Of a stretch of DNA of 44,572 bases, positions 17,319 to 26,800 are shown piece by piece. The DNA is taken from positions 1 to 44,572 of the forward strand of contig CANRFH010000008.1 of assembly GCA_947629835.1 (NCBI GenBank), given 5' to 3'. Position 1 is the first letter of the stretch. Every line of letters begins with the position of its first letter. The notes under the pieces are model-generated. The model searched no databases, had not been told where the DNA came from, and worked only from the letters and a program-made list of their open reading frames with translations. The position numbers were made by a program, and so were the translations under genes. This DNA comes from an uncultured Clostridia bacterium (GTDB lineage Bacteria > Bacillota > Clostridia > TANB77 > CAG-508).

Positions 17319-19085
17319 TTATTTATTATCTTTTAAGTCTAATTTTATATGAACTTCTTTAAGTTGTTCTTCAGTTACTCTTCCAGGTGAACCCATAAGT
17401 AAATCTTGTGCTTTACTATTCATAGGGAATGCAATTACTGATCTTATATTTGGTTCATCAGTTATAAGCATAATCATTCTATCAACACCTGGTGCAATTC
17501 CTGCGTGTGGAGGTGCTCCATAATGGAAAGCATTGAATAATGCTGAGAACTTTTCTTCTATTACTTCTTTTGAATATCCTGCTATTTCAAATGCTTTAAT
17601 CATAAGTTCTGGATCATGATTTCTGACTGCACCAGAAGATAATTCAATTCCGTTACAAACAATATCATATTGATATGCAAGTATATCTAATGGTTCTTTA
17701 TTTTCTAAGGCTTCCATTCCTCCTTGTGGCATAGAAAATGGATTATGGCTAAATTCTAGTTCTCCTTCATCTGATATTTCATACATAGGAAAATCTATAA
17801 TCCAGCAGAATTTGAATACATCTTTTTCTAATAAATCTAATCTATTTCCTAGCTCTTTTCTTATTTCTCCTGCAATGCCTGAAACCTTATCTTCTTCGTC
17901 TGCTACAAAGAATATAGCATCTCCTGGCTTTAAGCCTGTTTTTTCATTTAATAATTTTGCTTGCTTTTCAGTTATAAATTTTGCAATAGAACCTTGATAA
18001 CTTCCATCTTCATTTACTTTAACCCAGGCTAAACCTTTTGCATTACATTCTTCTGTTGCAAATTCTACCATTTTATCAAAGAATTTTCTTGAGCTATTTG
18101 CTGCATTTGGAGTTACAATAACTCTTATAGTTTTATCTTTAAATGCATTAAATTCAGTATCTTTAAATATGTCTGTAACATCTTGTATAATTAAAGGATT
18201 TCTTAAATCTGGTTTATCAGATCCATATTTTAACATTGCATCTCTGTATGTGATTCTAGGGAAAGGATATTCTGATACCTTTTTATTAGAGAATTTTACA
18301 AAAGTATCATACATAACTTTTTCCATAACAGCAAATACATCTTCTTGTGTTGCAAATGCCATTTCCATATCTAATTGATAAAATTCTCCTGGTGCTCTAT
18401 CTGCTCTTGCATCTTCATCCCTAAAACAAGGAGCTATTTGAAAATATTTATCAATTCCAGAAACCATTAATAGTTGCTTAAATTGTTGTGGAGCCTGTGG
18501 AAGTGCATAAAATCTTCCTGGATGAACTCTACTTGGTACTAAATAATCTCTTGCACCTTCTGGTGATGAGCTTGTAAGAATTGGTGTTTGAACTTCTGTA
18601 AATCCTCTTTCAATCATTTGAGCTCTTAAAAATTGAATAATCTTTGATCTAAGTAAAATGTTATTTCTCAATTTTTCATTTCTCAAATCTAAGAACCTAT
18701 ATTGTAATCTTAAATCTTCCCTTGCCTCTATATCTGAATTAACTTCAAATGGTAAAGGTTTTAATCTTTTTCCTAAAATCTCTACTTTATCAATTACAAC
18801 TTCTACTTCACCTGTTGTCATATCTTTATTAATATCATGTTCATCTCTTGATCTTACAATTCCTTCAACAGAAACCGTAGATTCAGTAGGAATACGAGAA
18901 ACAGTTTCAACAAGGTCACTCTCTCCTGAAATTACACACTGAGTAATACCATATTGATCTCTAAGATGCATAAATACAAGGCCTCCAAGATCTCTTATAG
19001 CGTGTACCCATCCTGCAATTTCTACTCTTTGTCCTACATTTTCCTTTCTAATTTCTCCACAATTATGTGTTCTGTACTCGTTCAT
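17319..19085 (-). CDS. aspS: Aspartyl-tRNA synthetase
   Basis: Class II synthetase charging tRNA-Asp. 588 residues, the bacterial form: N-terminal OB anticodon-binding domain (RVEIAGWVHAIRDLGG), catalytic core with motif 2 (FRDEDARADR, about 220-229), the bacterial GAD insertion (about 285-420), and motif 3 (GIAPGVDRMIMLI, near 538). Immediately downstream is a strong terminator, so it probably ends its transcript. Upstream is mltG with a 41-bp gap. Confidence 0.97.
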   Translation of the reverse strand: MNEYRTHNCGEIRKENVGQRVEIAGWVHAIRDLGGLVFMHLRDQYGITQCVISGESDLVETVSRIPTESTVSVEGIVRSRDEHDINKDMTTGEVEVVIDKVEILGKRLKPLPFEVNSDIEAREDLRLQYRFLDLRNEKLRNNILLRSKIIQFLRAQMIERGFTEVQTPILTSSSPEGARDYLVPSRVHPGRFYALPQAPQQFKQLLMVSGIDKYFQIAPCFRDEDARADRAPGEFYQLDMEMAFATQEDVFAVMEKVMYDTFVKFSNKKVSEYPFPRITYRDAMLKYGSDKPDLRNPLIIQDVTDIFKDTEFNAFKDKTIRVIVTPNAANSSRKFFDKMVEFATEECNAKGLAWVKVNEDGSYQGSIAKFITEKQAKLLNEKTGLKPGDAIFFVADEEDKVSGIAGEIRKELGNRLDLLEKDVFKFCWIIDFPMYEISDEGELEFSHNPFSMPQGGMEALENKEPLDILAYQYDIVCNGIELSSGAVRNHDPELMIKAFEIAGYSKEVIEEKFSALFNAFHYGAPPHAGIAPGVDRMIMLITDEPNIRSVIAFPMNSKAQDLLMGSPGRVTEEQLKEVHIKLDLKDNK

Positions 19086-19126
19086 AACTGTCCCCTTTCT
19101 ATATTAAATAAATAATTTTGCAATGC

Positions 19127-20293
19127 TTAATTTTCAAACTGAGCCCAAGCATTGTTTGCTTTTAATTCATTTACTTTCTGATCATGCTCCTGTGCTGTTT
19201 TTGTAAAATATACATTTCCCGATGCATCTGCAACGAAAAATAAATAATCTGTTTCATTTGGGAAAATTGCAGCCTCAATAGATGTCTTACTTACATTTGA
19301 TATTGGTCCTACTGGCAATTTTCCATTCATATTTGGTCCTCTTGTATTATATGGATTATATGTGTTAATTTCTGATCTATAAAGGTCTCTTGAACCTAAA
19401 TCTATTTTAAATGCATAATATGTTGTAACATCGCTTCCTATGCTCATATTTGCATTTAACCTGTTGTATATTACACTTGATATATCTTTTCTATCTTTAT
19501 CAAATATTGCCTCATTTTCGATTATAGATGCAATAGTTAGTAGTTGATGTACGGTGTATTTACTATTTTCTATGTCTTCTTTGTATTCATCAAGAACTTT
19601 TTCTGTTTGATCTAAAAGAGTCTCAAATATTTTTTCTACTGTAACATTTTCGTCTTCAAATGAATAAGTATTTGGAAATAGGTATCCTTCTAGTGAGTAA
19701 TATATATTTTCGTCTTTAATTTCATCAGTCAAAAACCAATATTTTTCTATTAGACTATTTATATACTCTTCATTCTCTAAAAGATTATATACATCTTCTT
19801 CTGTATTATTAGTATTGTCTGCAATAGTCTTTGCTACATTTGCAAAAGTTTTTCCTTCAACAAATGTTATATTTTTTCCTTCTTTAAATACTTTTCCAGT
19901 TTGCAAGGCTTCTACTATTTCAGGTACACTCATATTTTTGGTAAGTTCATATTTTCCTGCTTGGAAAGAACTTACATTATTCAATTTCACATATATTTTG
20001 AAAGCTAAAACATTTTTTATCAAATCATTTTCTTTTAAAATATTAGCGATTGTATTTGCTCCTGAACCCATTTGAATTTCGATAGAAACATATTCATTTT
20101 CTTCACCAATACCTGATAAAGATGTATTATACCACAAAACTGCTGAAATTGCTAGTGCAATTATTAATACTAATATAATTAATAATATTTTTAAAATTGG
20201 GTGCTTCTTTTCTTCTCTTCTTTCTCTTCTACTTTTTCTAGGTCCAGATCTAAATTCTTGTTCCATTGATTCTACGTCTCTTTCTTCTTCCAT
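19127..20293 (-). CDS. mltG: Endolytic murein transglycosylase MltG (YceG family)
   Basis: Membrane-anchored lytic transglycosylase that cuts nascent glycan strands. 388 residues: charged cytoplasmic N-terminus (RKSRRERREEKK), one membrane segment (about 31-52), a LysM-like region, then the YceG domain with the catalytic glutamate in IASIIENEA and the conserved SDVTTYYA and NTYNPYNTRG...PVGPISN blocks. The upstream gene encodes a membrane protein with an SH3-like domain, 18 bp away, so the two probably share a transcript and an envelope role. Confidence 0.93.
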   Translation of the reverse strand: MEEERDVESMEQEFRSGPRKSRRERREEKKHPILKILLIILVLIIALAISAVLWYNTSLSGIGEENEYVSIEIQMGSGANTIANILKENDLIKNVLAFKIYVKLNNVSSFQAGKYELTKNMSVPEIVEALQTGKVFKEGKNITFVEGKTFANVAKTIADNTNNTEEDVYNLLENEEYINSLIEKYWFLTDEIKDENIYYSLEGYLFPNTYSFEDENVTVEKIFETLLDQTEKVLDEYKEDIENSKYTVHQLLTIASIIENEAIFDKDRKDISSVIYNRLNANMSIGSDVTTYYAFKIDLGSRDLYRSEINTYNPYNTRGPNMNGKLPVGPISNVSKTSIEAAIFPNETDYLFFVADASGNVYFTKTAQEHDQKVNELKANNAWAQFEN

Positions 20294-20311
20294 ATTTTTC
20301 CATCTCCTACT

Positions 20312-21328
20312 CTAATTTATTTGAATTTTATTGTTTGTTAAAAAATCTTGTCCTAAAATACTATTATTTGTTACAACTAATGTTCCACCAATTTCTTTAA
20401 TTCTAGGTAACAATTCTATAATAAATCTTTCTAGTTTTTCATTTTCTACATTTACATCTTTTAGATTCATTTTTACTGTAAATGTTTCCTTTGAAATCAT
20501 TTTTTTAACTAAATCACTTGTTAAAGTTTTTCTTTTATCAAAATTTTCAAGTTTTGCTGTCGTAAGGTCTTTTTTGTTTATCTCTATAGATTTTTCTAAG
20601 TCAATTGGATTTAAATTAGAATTATTATCTTCCATATTAAGTCTTATTTGATTTTTTTCGGTTATAGCATTTTCTTTGATGTATCCAAAATTTCCATTAT
20701 ATGTTAAAACTTTTATCCATCCACTTTTTTCTGCATTCTCTATAAATATAATGGTATCATCTTTTTTCATCTTTTCAACCGTATTAGAGAAAATGCTTGT
20801 ACTTTCTTTTAATGAGACATTTTTTGCAAGTTTTGCAGTTATAAGCTCATTATATAGTGAATTTACAATAGCTACCTTATCTCTAACTGATATTTCTAAA
20901 TTATATAGACTTGTAAGCTCAGATAAAGGAATGTATCGTTTTGAATCATAGGTCAAAGAACCTTTGGATAATACAATAGATGCTGAATTTATTTCTAGTA
21001 TATTACTATTTAAATCAATCGCTCCTACCTTTGCTCTACAAGTCGAAATTATTTTATTGCTACTTTCTTCATAGTATAGATCTTTATCAAATATATTTTT
21101 TATATCATTGGTTGAAAGATATACATCATTTTCACCATCAATATACATATCTGATTCAAGAGTTTGAGTAATATCTGTATTGTTTACAATTAGCTTACTA
21201 GTTTCTATTTTTTCTTCGCTTTTTGGTGTTAGAATTTTTATGATTAATATTATTATTACTATAATCAAAACTAATTGTATAATTCTTTTTATAAACTTCT
21301 TCTTATTAATCTTCTTCTTTTTCTTCAT
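20312..21328 (-). CDS. Membrane-anchored protein with copper-amine-oxidase-N-like and SH3-like domains
   Basis: 338 residues. A very basic N-terminus (MKKKKKINKKKFIKR) precedes a single membrane segment (about 16-31), so the bulk is outside the cell. Residues about 45-160 resemble the stalk-like copper amine oxidase N-terminal domain (YIPLSELTSLYNLEI). Residues about 165-220 resemble a bacterial SH3 domain (AKLAKNVSLKESTS ... WIKVLTYNGNFGYIKENAI). The last third is unlike anything I know. Such proteins bind or scaffold cell wall; placement next to mltG supports this, but the function is inference. Confidence 0.7.
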   Translation of the reverse strand: MKKKKKINKKKFIKRIIQLVLIIVIIILIIKILTPKSEEKIETSKLIVNNTDITQTLESDMYIDGENDVYLSTNDIKNIFDKDLYYEESSNKIISTCRAKVGAIDLNSNILEINSASIVLSKGSLTYDSKRYIPLSELTSLYNLEISVRDKVAIVNSLYNELITAKLAKNVSLKESTSIFSNTVEKMKKDDTIIFIENAEKSGWIKVLTYNGNFGYIKENAITEKNQIRLNMEDNNSNLNPIDLEKSIEINKKDLTTAKLENFDKRKTLTSDLVKKMISKETFTVKMNLKDVNVENEKLERFIIELLPRIKEIGGTLVVTNNSILGQDFLTNNKIQIN

Positions 21329-21405
21329 TTATTCCTCCATTTATCATTGATAATTTTATAATAATTTTAGATAAATGTCCATAGAAATTGAAGAAAAATA
21401 AAAAA

Positions 21406-21768
21406 TTATATATTATCTAATCCACCTTTCAGCATATATAAATCTGTATATCCTTTTTGTTTTAAAATTTCATAACCTTTCTTACTTCTTATACCTGCTT
21501 GGCAATAAAGTATAATTGTATCATTCTTGTCCTTTAAAATTTTTTCAGCTTTTTTATTTAATTCAAATAATGGAATATTTATAGCATTATTTAGCCTTCC
21601 TTCATTAAATTCCTGAATGCTTCTTACATCTACTAATTTAATCGTTGGATTAGATTTAATCATTTTATTTAAAGTATCATAATTTATTTCTCTTGCCTCT
21701 TCTATATCTCTTGTTCTAGCTTTTTTAATTTTTTTAACTATTCTATTTAATACGTTTTTTGTCTTCAT
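21406..21768 (-). CDS. Rhodanese-like sulfurtransferase domain protein
   Basis: 120-residue single rhodanese domain. Visible: KLVDVRSIQEFNEGRL and INIPLFEL in the N-terminal half, and the active-site loop YCQAGIRSKKG (catalytic Cys near residue 96), then YTDLYMLKGGL at the end. It probably carries sulfur as a persulfide; the partner is unknown. The basic N-terminal helix (about 1-25) is extra to the domain. A stable hairpin lies upstream (element C) and no obvious partner gene is adjacent. Confidence 0.9.
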   Translation of the reverse strand: MKTKNVLNRIVKKIKKARTRDIEEAREINYDTLNKMIKSNPTIKLVDVRSIQEFNEGRLNNAINIPLFELNKKAEKILKDKNDTIILYCQAGIRSKKGYEILKQKGYTDLYMLKGGLDNI

Positions 21769-21883
21769 TTTGGTCTGTCCTTTCTTAACTACTATAATAC
21801 AATATATGACATATTTTTTAATTTGTTCTTAATATCAAAGGACAATTGGTTACCATTCACAGAAAGTTAATAAAATTAAATAA

Positions 21884-21940
21884 CCAAACGCAGTAGTTTT
21901 ATATTTTCTTGAAAACAAAATATAAAACTACTGCGTTTGG
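21884..21940. repeat. Perfect palindromic repeat element C
   Basis: Perfect 24-bp inverted repeat (21884-21907 with 21917-21940) around a 9-nt loop, 3' of the pilin-like gene. Its arm CCAAACGCAGTAGTTTTATATTTT differs from the outer arm of element B (7997 onward) only in a few bases, so both belong to one repeat family; C lacks the inner GC-rich core of B. It can act as a terminator for the pilin-like gene. Confidence 0.8.
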
Positions 21941-21973
21941 CATACTTTGTACTTTAAGCTGTGCATAGTAACA

Positions 21974-22844
21974 CTACTTTTTCGAGCCCCACGCTATTAT
22001 TCCCCCGGAGTGTCTTGCCATAGGCCGGTATTCCATCGAATCGGAAATCAAAGAATCGGGGCTTTCGGGATCAGCAGAGCTCGGCATGTCTGTGACAAAG
22101 TTATGGTAAGAGTCATCGAGATCGTACCCTACTGCCGGAGTATCATCCCAGTCAACGAGTGTAACTATGGAAAGCGTGTTACCTTTGAATGTATGGGTGA
22201 AGTTACTCTTACACCATTGGCTCCAAGTCATTCCACCAGTACATCTATAATATTCACAATGATCATCGTAGTCGTTTATCGAAAAAGACATCACTGCTAC
22301 TTCTGTTTCTCCATAATTTCCTTTTCCATCTGTTGCTTTAACTATAATTAGATATGTTTTTGTTTCGTCTAGTCCAGTAAATGTGTGTTCCCCCTTTGCA
22401 TCAGGTCCCTCTTCTCGCTCTTCTCCATCTGTTTCAATATAATATGTGTATGTAAAATTTTCTGTTGGTGCTTCACTTATTTTTGCTATGCTTTCTGCTT
22501 CAGCTTTATTTGTTACATTTACTTTTATTGGTATCTGATTTCCTGTTACATGTTCCTCATCTACTTCTAGCTCTACTGTGTATGCCTCTTCTCCACCTCC
22601 TGTTCCTCCGTCCATTTCCTAATTTTGAACTTAGAACAGAATCTACTGATAACCATCTGCTTTCAAATTCGCTTAATGTAGTATTCTCTAAGTTTGATTG
22701 ATCAATGTACTTTGCTGCTGCATCACTTGACCAACCAATTATATTTCCTTGTGTTACAGCTGTAATTGAAACTGCTGCTAAGATAACTAAGATGATTATT
22801 GTGATTATGAGTGCTATTAATGTAATACCTTCATTTTTCTTCAT
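21974..22844 (-). CDS. Type IV pilin-like secreted protein with one +1 CGGA site and a GC-rich 3' end
   Basis: 289 residues once the frame is corrected. The N-terminus is a prepilin-type leader (MKKNEGITLIALIITI): a short basic peptide, Gly before ITLIALI, then a long hydrophobic helix, as in class III/type IV prepilins and pseudopilins. At residue 79 a CGGA site must be skipped (+1) to pass from KLGNG into a glycine-rich linker (GGTGGGEE) and then beta-rich sequence (AYTVELEVDEEHVTGNQ, a fibronectin-like module). Without the shift the protein ends 16 codons later in an Arg-rich nonsense tail. The last ~75 codons have clearly higher GC and use codons rare elsewhere (TCG, CCC, GGG, CGG), suggesting acquisition from another genome. 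Preceded by a leader peptide and attenuator-like terminator. Confidence 0.8.
22024..22027 (-). other. In-frame CGG followed by C in the pilin-like gene tail
   Basis: Reading TAC CGG CCT ATG (codon 273). This is the only in-frame CGG not followed by A. Read as Arg the protein ends after 19 more residues in IIAWGSKK. If CGG always shifts +1 it would end GLWQDTPGE and stop at 21997. It sits in GC-rich, probably foreign sequence, so it may be a relic of a code in which CGG is Arg. Confidence 0.6.
22607..22610 (-). other. CGGA +1 frameshift / quadruplet site in the pilin-like gene
   Basis: Coding-strand reading AAT GGA C|GGA GGA ACA GGA. Zero frame gives an Arg-rich tail and a stop after 16 codons. 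Skipping the C gives a Gly-rich linker and a further 210-residue open frame. The preceding codon is GGA (Gly). Confidence 0.85.
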
Positions 22845-22897
22845 AAATTTTCCTCTCTTTCTTTTTTAATTTCTTAAATTTGTATATATAACAAAAA

Positions 22898-22942
22898 GAC
22901 ACACAAAACTTATACTAAAACTAAGTATAAGTCCTGTGTGTC
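22898..22942 (-). terminator. Attenuator-like terminator between leader peptide and pilin-like gene
   Basis: On the minus strand GACACACAGGACTTATACT can pair with AGTATAAGTTTTGTGTGTC across a short loop, followed by TTTTT. It lies after the leader peptide stop and about 50 bp before the pilin-like start codon, so full expression needs read-through. Confidence 0.8.
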
Positions 22943-22969
22943 CTTATATTACCTCTTTCTTTTAATATA

Positions 22970-23029
22970 CTATCTGTGTGTGTGTGTGTGTGTGTGTACA
23001 GTCTCTAAGGTTCTAGCGTTTGCCATCAT
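22970..23029 (-). CDS. Putative 19-residue leader peptide with His-Thr repeat
   Basis: Starts ATG ATG 7 nt after a perfect GGAGG (23037-23041) and reads MMANARTLETV, then HTHTHTH, R and stop. The His-Thr repeat is encoded by a (CA)n tract. It lies about 50 bp downstream of a good promoter and before an intrinsic terminator, the classical position of a regulatory leader peptide. Too short to be judged by homology; the ribosome site and context are the evidence. Confidence 0.6.
   Translation of the reverse strand: MMANARTLETVHTHTHTHR
22975..22997. repeat. Dinucleotide repeat (TG)11T inside the leader peptide
   Basis: 23 nt of pure TG (CA on the coding strand). Such tracts slip during replication. 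One extra unit would move the leader into a frame that stays open into the loop of the following terminator (...TDSILKERGN...); one fewer gives an early TAA. Confidence 0.9.
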
Positions 23030-23082
23030 TTGATTTCCTCCGTCTTTGTTCTTTTGTTTAACTTAAAAATTAATTTAGATTT

Positions 23083-23111
23083 ATTTTACATCATCTTTTA
23101 CTTTAAGTCAA
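23083..23111 (-). promoter_or_regulatory. Promoter of the leader-pilin unit
   Basis: Minus-strand TTGACT (23106-23111), 17-bp spacer, TAAAAT (23083-23088), about 55 bp before the leader start codon. Confidence 0.75.
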
Positions 23112-23150
23112 TGAAATTATTAAGTTGTAACATATTCTTAATATTTTTGT

Positions 23151-23262
23151 AATATTACTATATCATTTATTCATTGTAAGAATCAAATAATTTATACACT
23201 TTGAAGCTATAATATTACATTTTTGTTACTTTAATATTACGATTATTTTTCAAGAATATTAC
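23151..23262. repeat. Four AATATTAC repeats, three phased at 22 bp
   Basis: Exact AATATTAC at 23151, 23211, 23233 and 23255. The last three are spaced exactly 22 bp, about two helical turns, all in the same orientation. They sit upstream of the leader-pilin promoter in a gap of more than 600 bp (22845-23510) without a large gene. They could be operator sites for an activator of the pilin unit, or iterons. Confidence 0.6.
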
Positions 23263-23313
23263 TTTGTACTGTCTTATGTAAAACATTTTTGTGAAATTAG
23301 GTTTACAATTACT

Positions 23314-23348
23314 AGTTATCCACTAAAATTTTAAAAATGTGGATAACT
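23314..23348. promoter_or_regulatory. Inverted pair of DnaA-box-like sequences
   Basis: AGTTATCCAC at 23314-23323 and its exact complement at 23339-23348 flank an AT-only 15-nt spacer. TGTGGATAA (23338-23346) is a perfect DnaA box and TTATCCACT (23316-23324) differs in the last base. It may be a DnaA-binding regulatory or titration site; as an RNA it could also be a weak hairpin. Confidence 0.5.
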
Positions 23349-23471
23349 TTGTGAATAAGTATTTACTCGACTTTTTTAGATGAACTTATTTTTGGTTTGC
23401 GATAATTTTTTCATTATGTGAATTTTTTATTTTATTTTTCAATTCATTATGTGTATTGTTCTTTTGTTCGC

Positions 23472-23519
23472 AAAAAATAAAGAGAAGTCCTTCTCCTCTA
23501 ACACTTCTCCTTATTTTTG
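23472..23519 (-). terminator. Terminator of the DUF1294 gene
   Basis: Long hairpin overlapping the stop codon: AATAAGGAGAAGT pairs with ACTTCTCTTTATT (one G-U), flanked by A-run and T-run. Confidence 0.7.
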
Positions 23520-23810
23520 TATTATCCAATATATAACTAATGCAATTTCAGTAATTAGAATAACTGGAAATCCAATTGTGAATCTCATTTTTTTAGTTTT
23601 ATGTCTAAATAAATACATTCCAGCAATAGTTCCTACTCCTCCACCTAAAAAAGTCAAAAGGAATAATGTTTTTTCTGGTATTCTCCAAGAGCCCCTTTTT
23701 GCTTTTTGCTTGTCAATATACATAGCTAAAAAGCCAATTATATTTATTACTACTAAATATATTATTACATACTTTAATGGAAATATTTGTAAAAATGTTT
23801 CTATACTCAT
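23511..23810 (-). CDS. DUF1294 family small membrane protein
   Basis: 99 residues with three to four membrane segments. It shows the DUF1294 signature: a first membrane helix, MYIDKQKAKRGSWRIPEKTL, then LTFLGGGVGTIAGMYLFRHKTKK. Complete and of normal length for the family, whose function is not known. It follows polC by 36 bp on the same strand and ends at its own terminator, so it may be the last gene of the polC transcript. Confidence 0.88.
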   Translation of the reverse strand: MSIETFLQIFPLKYVIIYLVVINIIGFLAMYIDKQKAKRGSWRIPEKTLFLLTFLGGGVGTIAGMYLFRHKTKKMRFTIGFPVILITEIALVIYWIIQK

Positions 23811-23845
23811 ATCTTATTCTCCTACTATATTTCTTAGTTTATATA

Positions 23846-26800
23846 TTAAAACATACTGTCAAAAAGGCTCATTTGATTAGTCTCACTCATTCCTTCAAGG
23901 CATCCAAACTTTTCAAGAAGTGCTATTGTTGCATCCCCTACTTTTGCACGTTTTTTTATATCCTGCTTAGATATAAATTCGCCATTTTTTCTAGCTTCTG
24001 CAATTCCAATTGATGCAACTTCTCCCATTCCTGCAATACTATTTAGTGGAGGGCGAATACTTCCGATCCTCTATTTTAAATTTAGTCGCATCAGATTTAT
24101 ATAAATCTATTGGTAAGAAATTAAAGCCTCTCTCATACATTTCAAGAACAGACTCTAAAATAGAATACATATTCTTGTCTTTGGCTGTTGCATCATTTCC
24201 GAGTCTCTTAATATCTGCCATTTTTTCTCTTACTTTGCTTTTTCCAAAAATCATAACTTCACTATCAAATTCATCTGCTCTTATTGAGAAAAATGTTGAA
24301 TAATATGCAAGTGGTTTATGTACTTTAAACCATGCAATACGAAATGCCATAGTTACATACGCAACTGCATGTGCCTTAGGGAACATATATTTTATTTTCT
24401 TGCAAGATTCTATATACCACTCAGGCACGTTATTTTCTCTCATAAGAGTTTCTTGTTCCTCAGTTAAGCCTTTACCCTTACGAACACATTCCATTATTTT
24501 AAATGAATTTTGAGCAGGAAGACCCATGCTTATAAGGTAAGTCATAATATCGTCTCTTGTACATATTGCTTCTGCTAGGGTTGCTTTTCCTTCTTTTATT
24601 AAATCTTGTGCATTATTGTTCCAAACGTCAGTACCGTGTGAAAGTCCAGATATTCTAATTAATTCTTCAAATGTTTTTGGCAAAGTTTCAACAAGCATAT
24701 CTCTAACGAATCTTGTTCCAAATTCAGGTACTCCAAAAGTTCCTACTTTTGAATCTATTTGTTCAGGAGTTACCCCTAAGCTATCAGTTGAAGAAAATAT
24801 AGACATTGTCTCTTTATCGTCAAGTGGGATACTTTTTGGATCTATTCCAGTTATATCTTGAAGCATCCTAATAACTGTTGGATCATCATGTCCTAGCATA
24901 TCAAATTTAAGTAAGTTTTTATCTATTGAGTGATAATCGAAATGAGTAGTTATTATATCTGAATCAGGGTCATCTGCTGGATGTTGTACAGGACAAAATT
25001 CATATATTTCGTGTCCTTTTGGTACAACTACAACTCCACCAGGATGTTGTCCGTGTAGTTCTTTTGACTCCTGTGCATCCCTCTGCTAATCTATCAATTT
25101 CTGCTGAATTTACTCTTATATTTCTTTCTTCGAAATAATTCTTTACATATCCAAATGCTGTCTTTTCTGCTATTGTTCCTATTGTTCCTGCTTTAAATGT
25201 AGTTCCTTTTCCTAAAATTTCTTCGGCATATTTATGTGCTTTTAATTGATATTCTCCTGAAAAGTTTAGGTCTATATCAGGCTCTTTATCTCCATTGAAT
25301 CCTAAGAATGTTTCAAATGGAATATCTACTCCGTCTTTTATGAGCTTTGTACCACATTTAGGACATACTTTATCTGGAAGGTCAAATCCATTTTTAACTC
25401 CATAGTCAGAAAAATCTGAATATTTACAATTAGCACACCTATAATGAGGTTTTAATGCATTTACTTCTGTTATTCCTGTCATATATGCTGCAAGTGATGA
25501 GCCAACAGATCCTCTTGATCCTACTAGATATCCATCTGCATTAGATTTTGCAACAAGTTTTTGTGCTATTATATACATAACAGAAAAACCATTTTTTATA
25601 ATTGAATCTAATTCCTTTCTTAATCTTGTCTCAACAATTTCTGGAAGTGGATCTCCATATAGTTCTCTTGCCCTATTCATTGCAATATCTTCTATTGTTT
25701 TTTCGCATCCTTCAATATATGGTGGACATTTTTCCTTAGATATAGGGCTAATAGGTTCACACATATCTGCTATTAAGTTTGTATTTGTTACAACCACTTC
25801 ATATGCTTTTTCTTTTCCAAGATATGAAAATTCGTCTAACATCTCCTCAGTTGTACGCAAATAAAGTGGTGCTTGAAAGTCAGCATCATCATACTTTTGA
25901 CCTGCCATTAATATTCTTCTATATATTTCATCTTCTGGATCTAGAAAATGAACATCACAAGTTGCAACTACAGGTTTATTTAATTTTTTACCTAAGTTTA
26001 CTATTTTTTTATTTATCTCAATTAAGCCATCTTTATTTTCAATACTGCCATTTCTAATTAAATATTCATTATTTCCTAGAGGCTGAATTTCTAAGTAATC
26101 ATAAAAAGATGCTATTTCTTCTATTTTTTCTTCTGGTAATCCTTCCAAAATTGCTTGATATAGTTCTCCTCTATCACAAGCACTACCTATCATTAATCCT
26201 TCGCTATATTTTTTGTATACACTTCTAGGTATTTTAGGTTTTTTATAAAAATAATCTAGATGTGAAAAAGATATAAGTTTATATAAATTTTTAAGTCCCA
26301 CATAATTTTTAGTTAATATAACTGCGTGATATGTAGGAAGTTGTTTTACATTAATTTCATCTTTATAAACACTATCTATATCACTTACTTTTTCTACGCC
26401 TTTTTCTTTTAGGTTTTTAAGCATCACTTCAAAAACTTTAACTAATGTTTTTACATCATCTAATGCTCTATGAGCAACATCTACTCGTATTCCTAAATTT
26501 TCGGCAATTATTCCTAGTTTATGTCTTTTATAGTCAGGGAACATTTCTCTTGCGATAGCCAAAGTGTCAATATATGTATTATTAAGTGTTAAGCCTTGAA
26601 GTTCTGCAAAATGTCTAATAAATCCAATATCAAAATTTGCATTATGAGCAACTAATACACTATCTCCTGCAAATTCTATAAATTTGGGTAATACTTTATC
26701 TATTGTTTCTGCATCTCTTACCATATCGTCAGTAATATGAGTAACTTTCATAACATCATAAGGTATTGGTTTTTCTGGGTTAACAAAACATTCAAATGTA

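Noticed and set aside
23151..23348. Chromosomal replication origin
   Set aside because: Only two DnaA-like boxes, no dnaA, dnaN or rpmH nearby, and no change of gene direction around the site.
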